A DNA stretch of 64,000 nucleotides from NCBI GenBank assembly GCA_020636475.1, contig JACJXU010000007.1:73934-137933 (forward strand), written 5' to 3'. How positions within the stretch are numbered: position 1 is the first letter of the stretch; every line of letters starts with the position of its first letter. Positions 23,381 to 32,176 of this stretch are shown here, piece after piece. The notes beneath the pieces were generated by a model. The model saw only the letters and a list, made by a program, of their open reading frames with translations. It made no database searches and was not told where the DNA came from. The translations under genes and the position numbers were made by a program. This DNA is from Chitinophagales bacterium (lineage in GTDB: Bacteria > Bacteroidota > Bacteroidia > Chitinophagales > UBA2359).

Positions 23381-24778
23381 TTAGGCTAAAATAGCTTGCT
23401 TGGTTTGGGCTAAAATATCCAATACCACTTGTTCGTTTTCGGCTTCGGCATAAATGCGCAATACCGGCTCTGTTCCCGAAGGACGAATCATTACCCAACG
23501 CTCATTGCCCAAATGGTATTTGTAACCATCAATATCTTCCAAACGCTCCACTTTGTAGCTGCCAAATTCGGTATAGACGTTGTTTTTACAATTTGCTACA
23601 ATAGCTTCTTTTTTATCCATTTGTAAATGCAAATCGTTGCGTTCAAACACAAAGCGTCCGGTTATCTGGTAAATTTCGTCAATAAGTTGGCTGATGCTTT
23701 TACCTGTTTTTGCCATTAGTTCAAAAATAAGCAAGCCAATCCAAATACCGTCGCGTTCGGGAATATGTCCTTTCACGGCAATTCCGCCCGACTCTTCGCC
23801 GCCCAGCAATACATCTTCGTTCACCATATATTCGCAAATGTATTTGAAACCGATTTTTGTTACCACATAATCCAAATCAAAATGCGTACACAATTTTTTC
23901 ACACGGTCAGTTACCGAAAAAGCAATGACTACCTTTCCGTTCATTTTTTTATAATGACACAAATAGTAAATCACCAATAAAATAATGTGATGCGCATCTA
24001 AAAATTTGCCGTTTTCATCGTACATACCAATACGGTCGGCATCGCCATCGTTGGCTAATCCGGCGTGACAACCTTTTTCGGGTACTAATGCGGCTAATTC
24101 GGGCAAATTTTTGTGTAATGGTTCCGGCGCACGCCCCATAAACGAAGGATTGTAATCGCAATGAAGCAAATACGCCTCGGGAAAAAGGCGCGGAAATATT
24201 TGTTGTCCTGCGCCATACATAGCATCGTAGGCAATACGCAAACCCGCATTGCGCATCAAGCTCAGGTCAAATTTTTGTTGTACTTCATCGTAGTACATAT
24301 TTTCCAAGTCCACCCACTCCAACAAGCCTTGTGCAGCAAGTTCTTCCAGCGAGGTGGCGGGAATAGAAGCAGTTTCTGGTATTAAGTTTTCTACGGCAGT
24401 AATTTGCGCCGGAGGAGTTGGTCCTCCCGCCGCCGATTTTAGTTTGTAACCGTTATAACTCGGCGGATTGTGGCTTGCCGTAATTACAATTCCTTGTTGT
24501 GCGCCCAATCTGTTGGTACCCAAAGAAACCATAGGCGTAGAGGCAATGCCGTTGGCGCGAAAAACTTTAATGTGGTGTTTTGCCATTACCTTGCATACTA
24601 CATCGGTAAAAAGCGCGCCCGCAAAACGACAATCGTGCCCTACCACAATACTGGGATTGGGATGTTGTTGTTTCAGCCAAATGGCAGTAGCTTCGGTAAT
24701 ACGGGCTACATTTTGGGTGGTATAATCTTGCGCAATAATGGCGCGCCAGCCGTCGGTTCCAAATTTTATATCGCTCAT
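23381..24778 (-). CDS. phosphoglucomutase/phosphomannomutase family enzyme
   Basis: The 465-residue alpha-D-phosphohexomutase interconverts sugar 1- and 6-phosphates. All four active-site loops are visible: the phosphoserine loop TASHNPP (Ser102), the magnesium loop DGDADR (Asp244, Asp246, Asp248), the sugar-binding loop GEESGG (327-332) and the phosphate-binding loop RPSGTEP (432-438). Length is normal. It may act on glucose, mannose or glucosamine phosphate; the sequence read by eye does not separate these. Together with the downstream glycosyltransferase it suggests supply of activated sugar for surface glycans. Confidence 0.93.
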   Translation of the reverse strand: MSDIKFGTDGWRAIIAQDYTTQNVARITEATAIWLKQQHPNPSIVVGHDCRFAGALFTDVVCKVMAKHHIKVFRANGIASTPMVSLGTNRLGAQQGIVITASHNPPSYNGYKLKSAAGGPTPPAQITAVENLIPETASIPATSLEELAAQGLLEWVDLENMYYDEVQQKFDLSLMRNAGLRIAYDAMYGAGQQIFPRLFPEAYLLHCDYNPSFMGRAPEPLHKNLPELAALVPEKGCHAGLANDGDADRIGMYDENGKFLDAHHIILLVIYYLCHYKKMNGKVVIAFSVTDRVKKLCTHFDLDYVVTKIGFKYICEYMVNEDVLLGGEESGGIAVKGHIPERDGIWIGLLIFELMAKTGKSISQLIDEIYQITGRFVFERNDLHLQMDKKEAIVANCKNNVYTEFGSYKVERLEDIDGYKYHLGNERWVMIRPSGTEPVLRIYAEAENEQVVLDILAQTKQAILA

Positions 24779-24873
24779 AGCGGTTTATTTTTAGTATTAA
24801 TTTTTTATTTAACCAATCCGTAATTTAAATTCCCATTCCAAAATCTCTGATTTGGTGTGGGATGAAAAATTAC

Positions 24874-24887
24874 AGCCTGTGAAGGCT
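24874..24887. other. possible left-end hairpin of the IS605-type remnant
   Basis: AGCC-TGTGAA-GGCT forms a short stem-loop about 30 bp upstream of the tnpB start, as subterminal hairpins do in IS200/IS605 elements. A partner hairpin, AGGC-ATTA-GCCT, lies at 25829-25840 beyond the gene's 3' end. Both stems are only 4 bp, so support is weak. Confidence 0.3.
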
Positions 24888-24925
24888 ACTTTTTGATAAT
24901 ATTTTTTGTAAATTGCACAAAAGTA

Positions 24926-25830
24926 ATGAAGATACTCAAAACATACAAATATCAGTTGCGCCCGTCCGAAAGTGTGGCGCAAAAATTCAATGAAACAGTA
25001 GGCGTTTGTAGAATGATATACAACTTATGTTTGGAGTATCGCAAAATGCTGTATCGCGATTATGGGCAAAACCGCCCTACAAAAAGAAGTAAAAGAACTG
25101 GCAGAAGCCTACGACTGGATAAAATCGGTACACACCAAGTACGGCAAAACATCATTCACCGTATGCTGCAAACCTACGACAACTTTTTCAAGCGTGGGGC
25201 GCGCTTTCCCAAATTCGCCAAGCGGAGTTTTTACAATTCGTGAAACATTACTACGTGAGTAGCAAGGGCGAATATGCCGAAAATCCGAGTTTTCTACAAA
25301 CATTTGCGCGTAAAATAGGCAAACTAAACCGAAAATCGGCACGGCAAAAAAAGGGTTCAAACCGCAGAGAAAAGACCAAAATATCTTTGCAAAAAATTTA
25401 TCAAAAGTTGCGGCGCAAGCGGAGCGATTACCTGCACAAACTCACGCATAAGATTATTGCGGAAAATTCGATAATTTTGGTAGAGAATTTACAGTTAAAA
25501 AATATGACGAAATCGGCGAAGGGAACGGTGGAACAGCCCGGCAAAAATGTGAAACAAAAGTCAGGACTGAACCGTGTGCTGTTAGATTTGTCAGTGAATG
25601 AGTTTGTGCGGCAGTTGGAGTACAAATCAAGGTGGTATGGGCGCGAGTTGATAAAAGTAAATCCCGCCTACACATCACAGACTTGTAGTAATTGCGGCTA
25701 TGTAGCAAAAGAAAATCGAAAAAGTCAATCAGAATTTAGTTGCGCGCGTTGTGGACATAGTGAAAATGCGGATTACAACGCCGCGAAAAACATACTTGGG
25801 AGAGGTCTCTCCTGCTATCGTGAATGTTAG
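24926..25830 (+). pseudogene. tnpB: tnpB (RNA-guided nuclease of IS605), frameshifted and missing RuvC-I
   Basis: Pieces of TnpB occur in three frames: MKILKTYKYQLRPSESVAQK from 24926, KTALQKEVKELAEAYDWI in a second frame from about 25065, QNIIHRMLQTYDNFFKRGAR back in the first, and a 196-residue C-terminal part from 25240 in the third. The last part keeps the RuvC-II glutamate region (IILVENLQLKNM), the zinc finger (CSNCG...CARCGH) and the RuvC-III aspartate region (NADYNAAKNI). Between SFYNS and KHYYVSSKGEYAENPSF roughly 90 residues are absent, including the segment that should hold the RuvC-I aspartate (the usual GIDLG). With two shifts and this deletion the nuclease must be dead. Confidence 0.88.
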
Positions 25831-25900
25831 GCATTAGCCTGTGCGTAGATAGCAAAACCCGCGCTATAATCTTTGATTTAGCGTGTGGTAATTCATTAAA

Positions 25901-26692
25901 TCAAAACTCACCGCGAAAGCTTTGCCGCGCAGGACCAATCAAAAATATGTTGGTGTATCCTTTCTCATTTTTAGTCAAGTTTACTTGTAGTTCGCCGCCA
26001 TCTACCGTGCAATAAACAGTGTAATTTCCCGCAATTACCGTATTTTTTTCCAAATAAGCAATAGTTGCCGCCGTTACACCCGTGCCGCAAGCAAGTGTTA
26101 CATCCTCTACGCCACGCTCATAGGTGCGTACTCGCAAATGCTTGTCATTTGTTTCTTCTACAAAGTTTACATTTATACCTTTTTTAGCAAAAGGTACTGC
26201 ATTTCGTATTTTTTTTCCTTGTGCGTATACATCTATATTTGCCAAATTTCTTACATTACACACTACATGCGGAGAACCCGTATCCAACACATAAAAGTCC
26301 TCATTTTGCCAATGTTGCACATTTGCCACATCGCTCATTTTCAATTCAATAAGCCCGTCTGAGCGAAGTTTTCCTTCGTGCAAACCGTCATACGCCATAA
26401 AAGTACAGGTTGTGCCATCAAAAACCTGCAAAAAATGCGCAAAAGCAATAATACATCGCCCGCCATTGCCACACATGCTACCTTCAAAGCCATCAGCATT
26501 GAAATACAACATGCCAAAGTCCGACTGTGTATCGTTTTCTAACAAAATAAGCCCGTCTGCACCAATACCTGTGCGGCGATGACATAAACCGGCAATAAGT
26601 TTATTATCTTTTGCATCAAACCACGCAGAACGATTATCTATCATTACAAAATCATTGCCCGTACCTTCGTATTTATAAAATTTTCTTTCCAT
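25901..26692 (-). CDS. dapF: diaminopimelate epimerase
   Basis: DapF converts LL- to meso-diaminopimelate for lysine and peptidoglycan synthesis. Counting from ATG 26692, the protein has 263 residues, with YEGTGNDFVMID near the N-terminus and the two catalytic cysteines Cys74 (MCGNGGRC) and Cys202 (LACGTG). I prefer ATG 26692 to the ATG at 26719 because family members begin immediately before the KYxGTGNDF block. A TAATTTTG -7 element lies at 26734-26741. The stop codon sits about 60 bp from the tnpB remnant, so the insertion spared the gene. Confidence 0.95.
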   Translation of the reverse strand: MERKFYKYEGTGNDFVMIDNRSAWFDAKDNKLIAGLCHRRTGIGADGLILLENDTQSDFGMLYFNADGFEGSMCGNGGRCIIAFAHFLQVFDGTTCTFMAYDGLHEGKLRSDGLIELKMSDVANVQHWQNEDFYVLDTGSPHVVCNVRNLANIDVYAQGKKIRNAVPFAKKGINVNFVEETNDKHLRVRTYERGVEDVTLACGTGVTAATIAYLEKNTVIAGNYTVYCTVDGGELQVNLTKNEKGYTNIFLIGPARQSFRGEF

Positions 26693-26733
26693 AAAATAGC
26701 TTACCTTTAGCTGACACACAACATTTTTTAAGG

Positions 26734-26741
26734 CAAAATTA
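26734..26741 (-). promoter_or_regulatory. candidate dapF -7 element
   Basis: On the minus strand this reads TAATTTTG, a full TAnnTTTG match, 42 bp upstream of the preferred dapF start. No convincing -33 element was found. Confidence 0.35.
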
Positions 26742-26859
26742 GTTTTTATAATTGCCTTTATTTTATTTTATGACATCAAAGGTTTATTTTTTAAGCTTAA
26801 AATTACACTTTAGCGTGAATTTTGCTGTAAAAAACAAGGTTTATACACATAAATAATAA

Positions 26860-28371
26860 TTGAAGCAGAAAAAGACGAAAACTTTGTTTATTTCGCCCAA
26901 ACAACTTCTTGGGCTTATGGCTATTGCTGTGTTTATCGCAGTAATAAGTAGCATTTTGTCTATTTTATTGTATAAAAATTATTTTTCCAATCCGACTATT
27001 GTTCCTTTTACTGCCTCCTCAAGCGATAATAATTATGACTACAAACTCGCTGCCTTAGGAAATATTGCCAACAACTATGCCCTTAGCGATTTTAGCAAAT
27101 CTGCCGAACGCGCCATGCCAGCAGTAGTGTATATCTCTATCCAAAAACGCAATCCTTACACTTATCCCAAGTATTTCGACAGTTACAAAAATCAGCAGCA
27201 ATACAAAGATTTGCTCGAATACTCGCATTATGCAACCGGTTCGGGTGTGATTATTTCTACCGATGGCTACATTATTACCAATACACACGTAGTGGAGCAA
27301 GGCGATGACATTGAAGTAACGTTGTGGAATGAACAAAAATACAAAGCAACTTTAATAGGTACAGACAAAGCGAGCGATATTGCCTTGCTGAAAATAAATC
27401 AAAACAACTTGCCTTATTTGTTTGTAGGAAACAGCGATGAACTAAGTGTTGGCGAATGGGTTTTGGCAATTGGCAATCCTTTTAAGCTCACTTCTACGGT
27501 AAGTGCGGGTATTGTTTGCGCCAAAGGGCGAAACATTGGCGTGTTAGATGATGATGCGGCATTGGAATCTTTTATCCAAACCGATGCCGTAGTAAATCAA
27601 GGCAACAGCGGTGGTGCATTAGTGAATCTAAAAGGAGAATTAGTAGGAATTAATACAGCTATTGCTACTTCCAACGGTAATTTCACCGGATTTTCGTTTG
27701 CTATTCCGAGCAATATTGCCCTAAAAGTAGTAGAAGATATTAAACAATACGGCTTGGTGCAACGCGCCAATTTGGGCGTAAACGTACAAAATATTGACGA
27801 CAGTATAATTGGCGTGGTGAAACCACTAAAAGGCGTGTATATCAATGATGTAACACCCAACAGTACTGCCGCTTTAGGCGGATTGCGCAAAGGCGATGTA
27901 ATTGTGGAGATTAACGGTTATGCTATTGCCAATGCAAACGATTATCAGGAAAAAATGGCGCGCTACCGTCCGGGCGATGTGTTGCGTATTGTATTTTTGC
28001 GCAATACTTACGAGTATATTACCGATGTGGTGCTGCGCAACATAAACAACAAAATTGGCATAGTACACGATACTTCGGCGGAAATTGAAAAACTGCTGGG
28101 GACAGACTTTGAAGATATCGCACCTACGGAACTCAGCCGCTACAATTTGCGCAACGGCGTGAAAGTACAACGTATTAGTTCAGGTATTTTGCAACGCAAT
28201 ACTACCATTCGCTCCGGCTTTATTATTATTCGCGTTAATGGAGAAGCGGTAAAATCCGAAGCCGATTTGTTGTCGTTTTTCAGTAAAGTGCCTCCGGGTA
28301 CTTCCGTTCTTATCGAAGGCGTTTATCCGGGAAATGCCCAACTTTCGCGTTATGCGTTTAGTTTTAAATAG
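26860..28371 (+). CDS. HtrA/Deg-type periplasmic serine protease with PDZ domains
   Basis: The 503-residue protein has one N-terminal membrane anchor (about residues 15-37), a trypsin-like domain with the triad His143 (NTHVV), Asp173 (SDIALLKI) and Ser250 (GNSGGAL), and two PDZ regions (about 275-380 and 410-500). It belongs to the S1C family that degrades or refolds damaged envelope proteins. The start is TTG 26860: two in-frame TAA codons precede it directly, and the next ATG (residue 20) would cut into the membrane anchor. It diverges from dapF. The second PDZ is less typical, as often seen in Bacteroidota. Confidence 0.93.
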   Translation: MKQKKTKTLFISPKQLLGLMAIAVFIAVISSILSILLYKNYFSNPTIVPFTASSSDNNYDYKLAALGNIANNYALSDFSKSAERAMPAVVYISIQKRNPYTYPKYFDSYKNQQQYKDLLEYSHYATGSGVIISTDGYIITNTHVVEQGDDIEVTLWNEQKYKATLIGTDKASDIALLKINQNNLPYLFVGNSDELSVGEWVLAIGNPFKLTSTVSAGIVCAKGRNIGVLDDDAALESFIQTDAVVNQGNSGGALVNLKGELVGINTAIATSNGNFTGFSFAIPSNIALKVVEDIKQYGLVQRANLGVNVQNIDDSIIGVVKPLKGVYINDVTPNSTAALGGLRKGDVIVEINGYAIANANDYQEKMARYRPGDVLRIVFLRNTYEYITDVVLRNINNKIGIVHDTSAEIEKLLGTDFEDIAPTELSRYNLRNGVKVQRISSGILQRNTTIRSGFIIIRVNGEAVKSEADLLSFFSKVPPGTSVLIEGVYPGNAQLSRYAFSFK

Positions 28372-28389
28372 AGGATTTTTCTGTTTTAC

Positions 28390-28423
28390 TTTGCTATATT
28401 TTTCGTAAAAAAATGTACTTTTG
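28390..28423 (+). promoter_or_regulatory. candidate promoter of the transketolase C-subunit gene
   Basis: TTTG (28390-28393), 22 nt and TACTTTTG (28416-28423) match the -33/-7 pattern with a slightly long spacer, about 50 bp before the ATG. A small hairpin (ACTGC/GCAGT, 28432-28448) lies in the predicted leader. Confidence 0.45.
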
Positions 28424-28473
28424 TTACACAAACTGCCCTTAGCGCAGTATTTAAAATTACAAAAAATACCCTT

Positions 28474-29451
28474 ATGATACAAGCTACCGATTTTCCTGTA
28501 TTAGGCACCAACGACACGCGCTCCGGCTTTGGCGATGGACTTCATTTGCTGGGCAAACAAAACGACAAAGTAGTTGCTCTCTGCGCCGACCTTATCGGTT
28601 CTTTGAAAATGAATAAGTTTATTGCCGATTTCCCTGAGCGTTTTTTTCAGTGTGGCATTGCCGAAGCAAATATGATGAGTATTGCTGCCGGACTTACTAT
28701 TGGTGGCTATGTTCCTTTTACCGGAACTTTTGCCAATTTTTCGACGGGTAGGGTTTACGACCAAATTCGCCAAAGTATCGCCTATTCAGGTAAAAATGTA
28801 AAAATTTGCGCTTCGCACGCAGGACTTACCTTAGGCGAAGACGGTGCTACACACCAAATTCTGGAAGATGTAGGTATGATGAAAATGCTGCCCGAAATGA
28901 CGGTAGTAGTTCCTTGCGACTATACCCAAACCAAATTGGCTACTTTAGCTGTTGCAAAATGGGACGGGGCCTGTTATTTGCGTTTTGGCAGGCCCAAAGT
29001 ACCTATTTTTACCACCGAAGACCAAGATTTTACCATTGGCAAAGCACAAGTATTGGTAGAAGGTACTGACGTAAGTATTATTGCTTGCGGGCATTTGGTG
29101 TGGCAAAGTATAGAAGCAGCCCGCACACTTGCCGCGCAGGGAATTAGTGCCGAAGTGATAAATATGCACACCATTAAACCTTTGGACGAAGCAGCTATTT
29201 TACAAAGTGTAAACAAAACCGGCTGCGTAGTATCGGCAGAAGAACACCAAAAAAATGGCGGCTTAGGCGACAGTATTGCACAAGTGCTGAGTACAAACGC
29301 TCCCGCGCCTTTAGAAATAGTGGCGATGAACGACAGTTTTGGCGAAAGCGGCGTACCCGAACAACTGATGGAAAAGTACGGACTTACTGCAAACAATATT
29401 GTAGAAGCCGCCCTTAAAGTAATGAAACGCCGAAAAGTGCATCCGGTTTAG
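28474..29451 (+). CDS. transketolase, C-terminal subunit
   Basis: The 325-residue protein corresponds to the pyrimidine-binding and C-terminal domains of transketolase. Recognisable parts are RFFQCGIAEANMMSIAAGL with the catalytic glutamate, then FANFSTGRVYDQIRQSIAY, then ASHAGLTLGEDGATHQ, and the C-terminal domain from about residue 195. The thiamine-diphosphate-binding N-terminal half is missing because this is the split form common in some bacteria and archaea. The partner gene is usually adjacent but here the upstream neighbour is the HtrA protease, so it must lie elsewhere. It acts in the pentose phosphate pathway. The gene converges on the arginine-deiminase-family gene 9 bp away. Confidence 0.92.
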   Translation: MIQATDFPVLGTNDTRSGFGDGLHLLGKQNDKVVALCADLIGSLKMNKFIADFPERFFQCGIAEANMMSIAAGLTIGGYVPFTGTFANFSTGRVYDQIRQSIAYSGKNVKICASHAGLTLGEDGATHQILEDVGMMKMLPEMTVVVPCDYTQTKLATLAVAKWDGACYLRFGRPKVPIFTTEDQDFTIGKAQVLVEGTDVSIIACGHLVWQSIEAARTLAAQGISAEVINMHTIKPLDEAAILQSVNKTGCVVSAEEHQKNGGLGDSIAQVLSTNAPAPLEIVAMNDSFGESGVPEQLMEKYGLTANNIVEAALKVMKRRKVHPV

Positions 29452-29460
29452 GAACGTTTG

Positions 29461-31056
29461 CTATGGCTGCACACGCAACAAAGGCATGCTCATACAGTGC
29501 GACCCTCCTCGTGCCCGCGACAATTCGGACGATGGCAACAAGAGTAAAGTTTGTTTGGGGACTAATTGTTGTAGTTTTTCGCTGATATTTATATCAGGAT
29601 TTTCGACATAAGCCGTTTTCAGGCGGTCAATTAGCTCGCTGGCGTGGATAACATCGTAGTTGTTTTTTTGAAATACCTTTGCCGTTTCGCGGTTGCGGTC
29701 GTAACCTATTACTACACCTTCTTTTATCGCTACTACATTACAAGCATCTGTCCACTGCTCGCGCAGGCTTGCCGGATATTTCAAATCGCCACAATAAATA
29801 TATTCCATAGGCTCATTACAGCCGAAATCTTCTTTTGAAATATATTCAAAGAGGTCTTCGATGTATTCAAAATCTTCGTGACTTTTTATTTCATTCGTTT
29901 CTTCATCATACCAAAAATGCACTAAACGTACATCATCGTCTTCGTATACTTTGCGCTCGGCTTCATCAAGCAAGGTAGGCACTAATGAACCCGCAAAACT
30001 GTCGCTGTATTTGCTGGAAAAAGGACCATAAATAACCCAAGAATTGCGTTTTATTTGGGTAAATACGGTATCAATATGCATAGTTTCGCGCTGCTCGGGA
30101 ATGATGATAGCGGTTACTTTTTTTACAATTTTGTTGTTTAATAATTTTTTTACCAATTTATTCACAGCATTGTAGGTAGTGCGTTCACTGCAACCTACCA
30201 AAAGGTGATTTTGATGAATCATCATCACATCGCCGCCTTCTATCGTTACAATATTTTGCTGCAATTCTTCTTCATCGTACAAAAAGAAGCGATTATCTTC
30301 GGGAAGTTCTATTACTTTATCCCAATTATCGCTAAAAAAGTGGTAATAGGCAATGTATTTTATGATAATACTTTCGCGCTGGCGAATGTTGTTGCTGAGT
30401 TTGCTGAGTAGCAGGTGGTCGTTTACTACAATACAAATGTCGCGGGTGAAAATGAAATTGGGAATAGGCGGAAAAAGTTGTCGGAGCATTTCGCGTTTTC
30501 CATTGCGTTTGCCTTCTTCGTTGGGAATCCATTTAATAAAACCGGTAATGAGTACGCGCGCGAGTTGGTTGGGTGTAATGGGCGTAAAGTACTTGAGCCA
30601 CTCCTTGTCTTGGTTGAGCAGACGCTGGTGAATGGTAAATTCGATACGCTCGGCACCACAAACAATAGCTACCATTTGTTGGCGCACTTGCTCGGATTCC
30701 AAAATTTTTCCCAATAGTCGTTGAATATCTACTACGGCATCGGAGTCGAGGTAGTCGGAACTTTCGGGATTAACGAAGGAAGGGCGCGTTTCGTCGTTGA
30801 AATAAAATTCGTCGTGGTCTTCGTCCACTTCGCGTGCAAACCATTTTTTGAGGGTTTCGGGGTCAAGGTAAGCCAAAAGCAGTTTGCGATATACATCGTA
30901 CTCAGCTTGCATGCGTTTTAAGTCCACAATATCTTCATAGAGCCAGTCCACAGCTTTGGCGGGAATAACTTTTCCAATACCACCATCGGGACTGTGAATA
31001 AGAATACGCTTGAGCGTGCCTATTTCCGAATTGACAAAAATGTTTTCGTTTTTCAT
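29461..31056 (-). CDS. arginine deiminase family protein
   Basis: From ATG 31056 the protein has 531 residues. Guanidino-group-modifying motifs are in order: ILIHSPDGG (18-26), FTRD (203-206), EGGD (273-276), HID (327-329) and the nucleophile region RGGSHCMSMP with Cys521. This supports hydrolysis of arginine or a related guanidino substrate. It is about 120 residues longer than classical ADI because of extra acidic segments (about 75-105 and 370-415). An upstream ATG at 31116 is rejected because the -7 element at 31090-31097 lies inside that extension. No arc operon partners (ornithine carbamoyltransferase, carbamate kinase) are present, so the physiological role is open. Confidence 0.85.
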   Translation of the reverse strand: MKNENIFVNSEIGTLKRILIHSPDGGIGKVIPAKAVDWLYEDIVDLKRMQAEYDVYRKLLLAYLDPETLKKWFAREVDEDHDEFYFNDETRPSFVNPESSDYLDSDAVVDIQRLLGKILESEQVRQQMVAIVCGAERIEFTIHQRLLNQDKEWLKYFTPITPNQLARVLITGFIKWIPNEEGKRNGKREMLRQLFPPIPNFIFTRDICIVVNDHLLLSKLSNNIRQRESIIIKYIAYYHFFSDNWDKVIELPEDNRFFLYDEEELQQNIVTIEGGDVMMIHQNHLLVGCSERTTYNAVNKLVKKLLNNKIVKKVTAIIIPEQRETMHIDTVFTQIKRNSWVIYGPFSSKYSDSFAGSLVPTLLDEAERKVYEDDDVRLVHFWYDEETNEIKSHEDFEYIEDLFEYISKEDFGCNEPMEYIYCGDLKYPASLREQWTDACNVVAIKEGVVIGYDRNRETAKVFQKNNYDVIHASELIDRLKTAYVENPDINISEKLQQLVPKQTLLLLPSSELSRARGGSHCMSMPLLRVQP

Positions 31057-31089
31057 AATCAATATTTTTTCTACTCTTGAAGAATAAAA

Positions 31090-31097
31090 CAAAGTTA
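31090..31097 (-). promoter_or_regulatory. candidate promoter -7 element of the arginine deiminase family gene
   Basis: On the minus strand this reads TAACTTTG, a full TAnnTTTG match. A TTTTTTG run lies 16 nt further upstream. It predicts transcription start near 31085 and favours translation from ATG 31056. Confidence 0.45.
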
Positions 31098-31294
31098 CAA
31101 ATTTTGTTTTGCGCAAAAAAGTAAATTTGTTGGGATTTGCTTTTTAATAGATGGAGGTATGTTGGGGAAAGCAGTTTCTGATACTACCACTTCTGTCAGG
31201 AGTATTTTTACCGGGTAGCTCTACAAAAATAATGCTTCATTTGCTACACTATAGCTACAAAAAACGGCAACAAACTATACTCTTTGCTATAAAA

Positions 31295-32176
31295 TCATCG
31301 ATTAATAAACACAATTTTGAAATTATCTAAGCCCAAACTTGCCGTTTGAAGCGAATCCGGTAGTTCCATCGACAAGCCAAAATTGTAAGCATCGCCCTGC
31401 ACCGAAGCCATTGCGTCAGTGAGGTCGAAGTACACATGGTTCCAGTCGGAGCGCGTATTGAGATACAGCAAATGCACTGGCGTAATATCCCAGCCGCTAC
31501 CGTTAAATTTTAAACTATTCATAAAAACCTCAAATACGGCATCACAGCGATAATCCATTTCTATATAAGCGCGCTTTTGTGTCAAATCTACCGCATAAGT
31601 ATTGCCCGTAAACATTTCAATTTTGTCTTTGGCTGCGCCGCTTTGCAAAGTAGTCCAAAACGAGCGTTCTCCTGCAAAAACAATTTCAGCATCGGCGGTA
31701 GTTTGCAGACTCACACTATTTTCGGTTGCCACAAAAGGATTGCCCAATTCAAAATCACTGATAAGCGGAAACTCCGCATCGTCCACATAAGTTACAGTTG
31801 GTTCGATAGTGTATGTTTGGTCTGGCGAAAGCGAAATATTTTCGGTATAAAAAGTATGCAGCAACGAAACCGTTCGCAATGCCGAAATGCCATTTTTCCA
31901 AAATACGGGCTTCAAATCTATCTTGGTAAGCCCTTCGCTGAGAACAGGAATACTGGCAGGCAACGGATAAATGCCAATATTTTGGTTGTTTATATACACC
32001 TGCACATCCGTAAACTTGGACGAATTACTGCCTTGTGTATCTTCTTGGGTTTGAAAATCGAAACTATTGACAGACAAATAGGCGGGAATAGCTTTATCGC
32101 CACCGCCCAAATCGCAGGCTTGAAAACAAAATGCCAACAGCAAAAAGTACGCAAAAAGCATTTTATTTTTGGGCAT
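31295..32176 (-). CDS. lipoprotein of unknown function
   Basis: The 293-residue protein starts with MPKNKMLFAYFLLLAFCFQAC, a lipoprotein signal peptide with Cys21 as the modified residue, followed by DLGGGD. ATG 32176 is preferred because it supplies the two lysines before the hydrophobic stretch; ATG 32161 would lack them. The rest is beta-rich: an N-terminal part with VQVYINNQNIGIYPLPAS, and a C-terminal part (WNHVYFDLTDAM... LDNFKIVFINR) that looks like a jelly-roll or galactose-binding-like sandwich, an inference only. It overlaps the end of the Gfo/Idh/MocA gene by 14 bp, so the two are likely co-transcribed. I do not recognise a named family. Confidence 0.75.
   Translation of the reverse strand: MPKNKMLFAYFLLLAFCFQACDLGGGDKAIPAYLSVNSFDFQTQEDTQGSNSSKFTDVQVYINNQNIGIYPLPASIPVLSEGLTKIDLKPVFWKNGISALRTVSLLHTFYTENISLSPDQTYTIEPTVTYVDDAEFPLISDFELGNPFVATENSVSLQTTADAEIVFAGERSFWTTLQSGAAKDKIEMFTGNTYAVDLTQKRAYIEMDYRCDAVFEVFMNSLKFNGSGWDITPVHLLYLNTRSDWNHVYFDLTDAMASVQGDAYNFGLSMELPDSLQTASLGLDNFKIVFINR

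Larger units (their letters stand above)
24870..25845 (+). mobile_element. IS200/IS605-family remnant carrying only a broken tnpB
   Basis: The element holds a decayed tnpB with no tnpA (Y1 transposase) beside it, so it cannot move by itself. It is inserted between the phosphohexomutase gene and dapF. Outer limits are set by the small hairpins at 24874-24887 and 25829-25840 and are approximate; IS605 elements have no terminal inverted repeats to fix them. A stronger stem, GGAGAG-GT-CTCTCC at 25799-25812, lies at the 3' end of tnpB, where the guide RNA of TnpB nucleases is encoded. Confidence 0.6.

Noticed and set aside
25872-25905. TTTGATTTA...TAAATCAAA inverted repeat at the dapF stop as a terminator
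   Set aside because: The stem is AT-only apart from one pair, the loop is 16 nt, and no T-tract follows in either direction.
31057-31116. Longer N-terminus of the arginine deiminase family protein
   Set aside because: A full-consensus -7 element lies inside the extension, and family similarity starts after ATG 31056.
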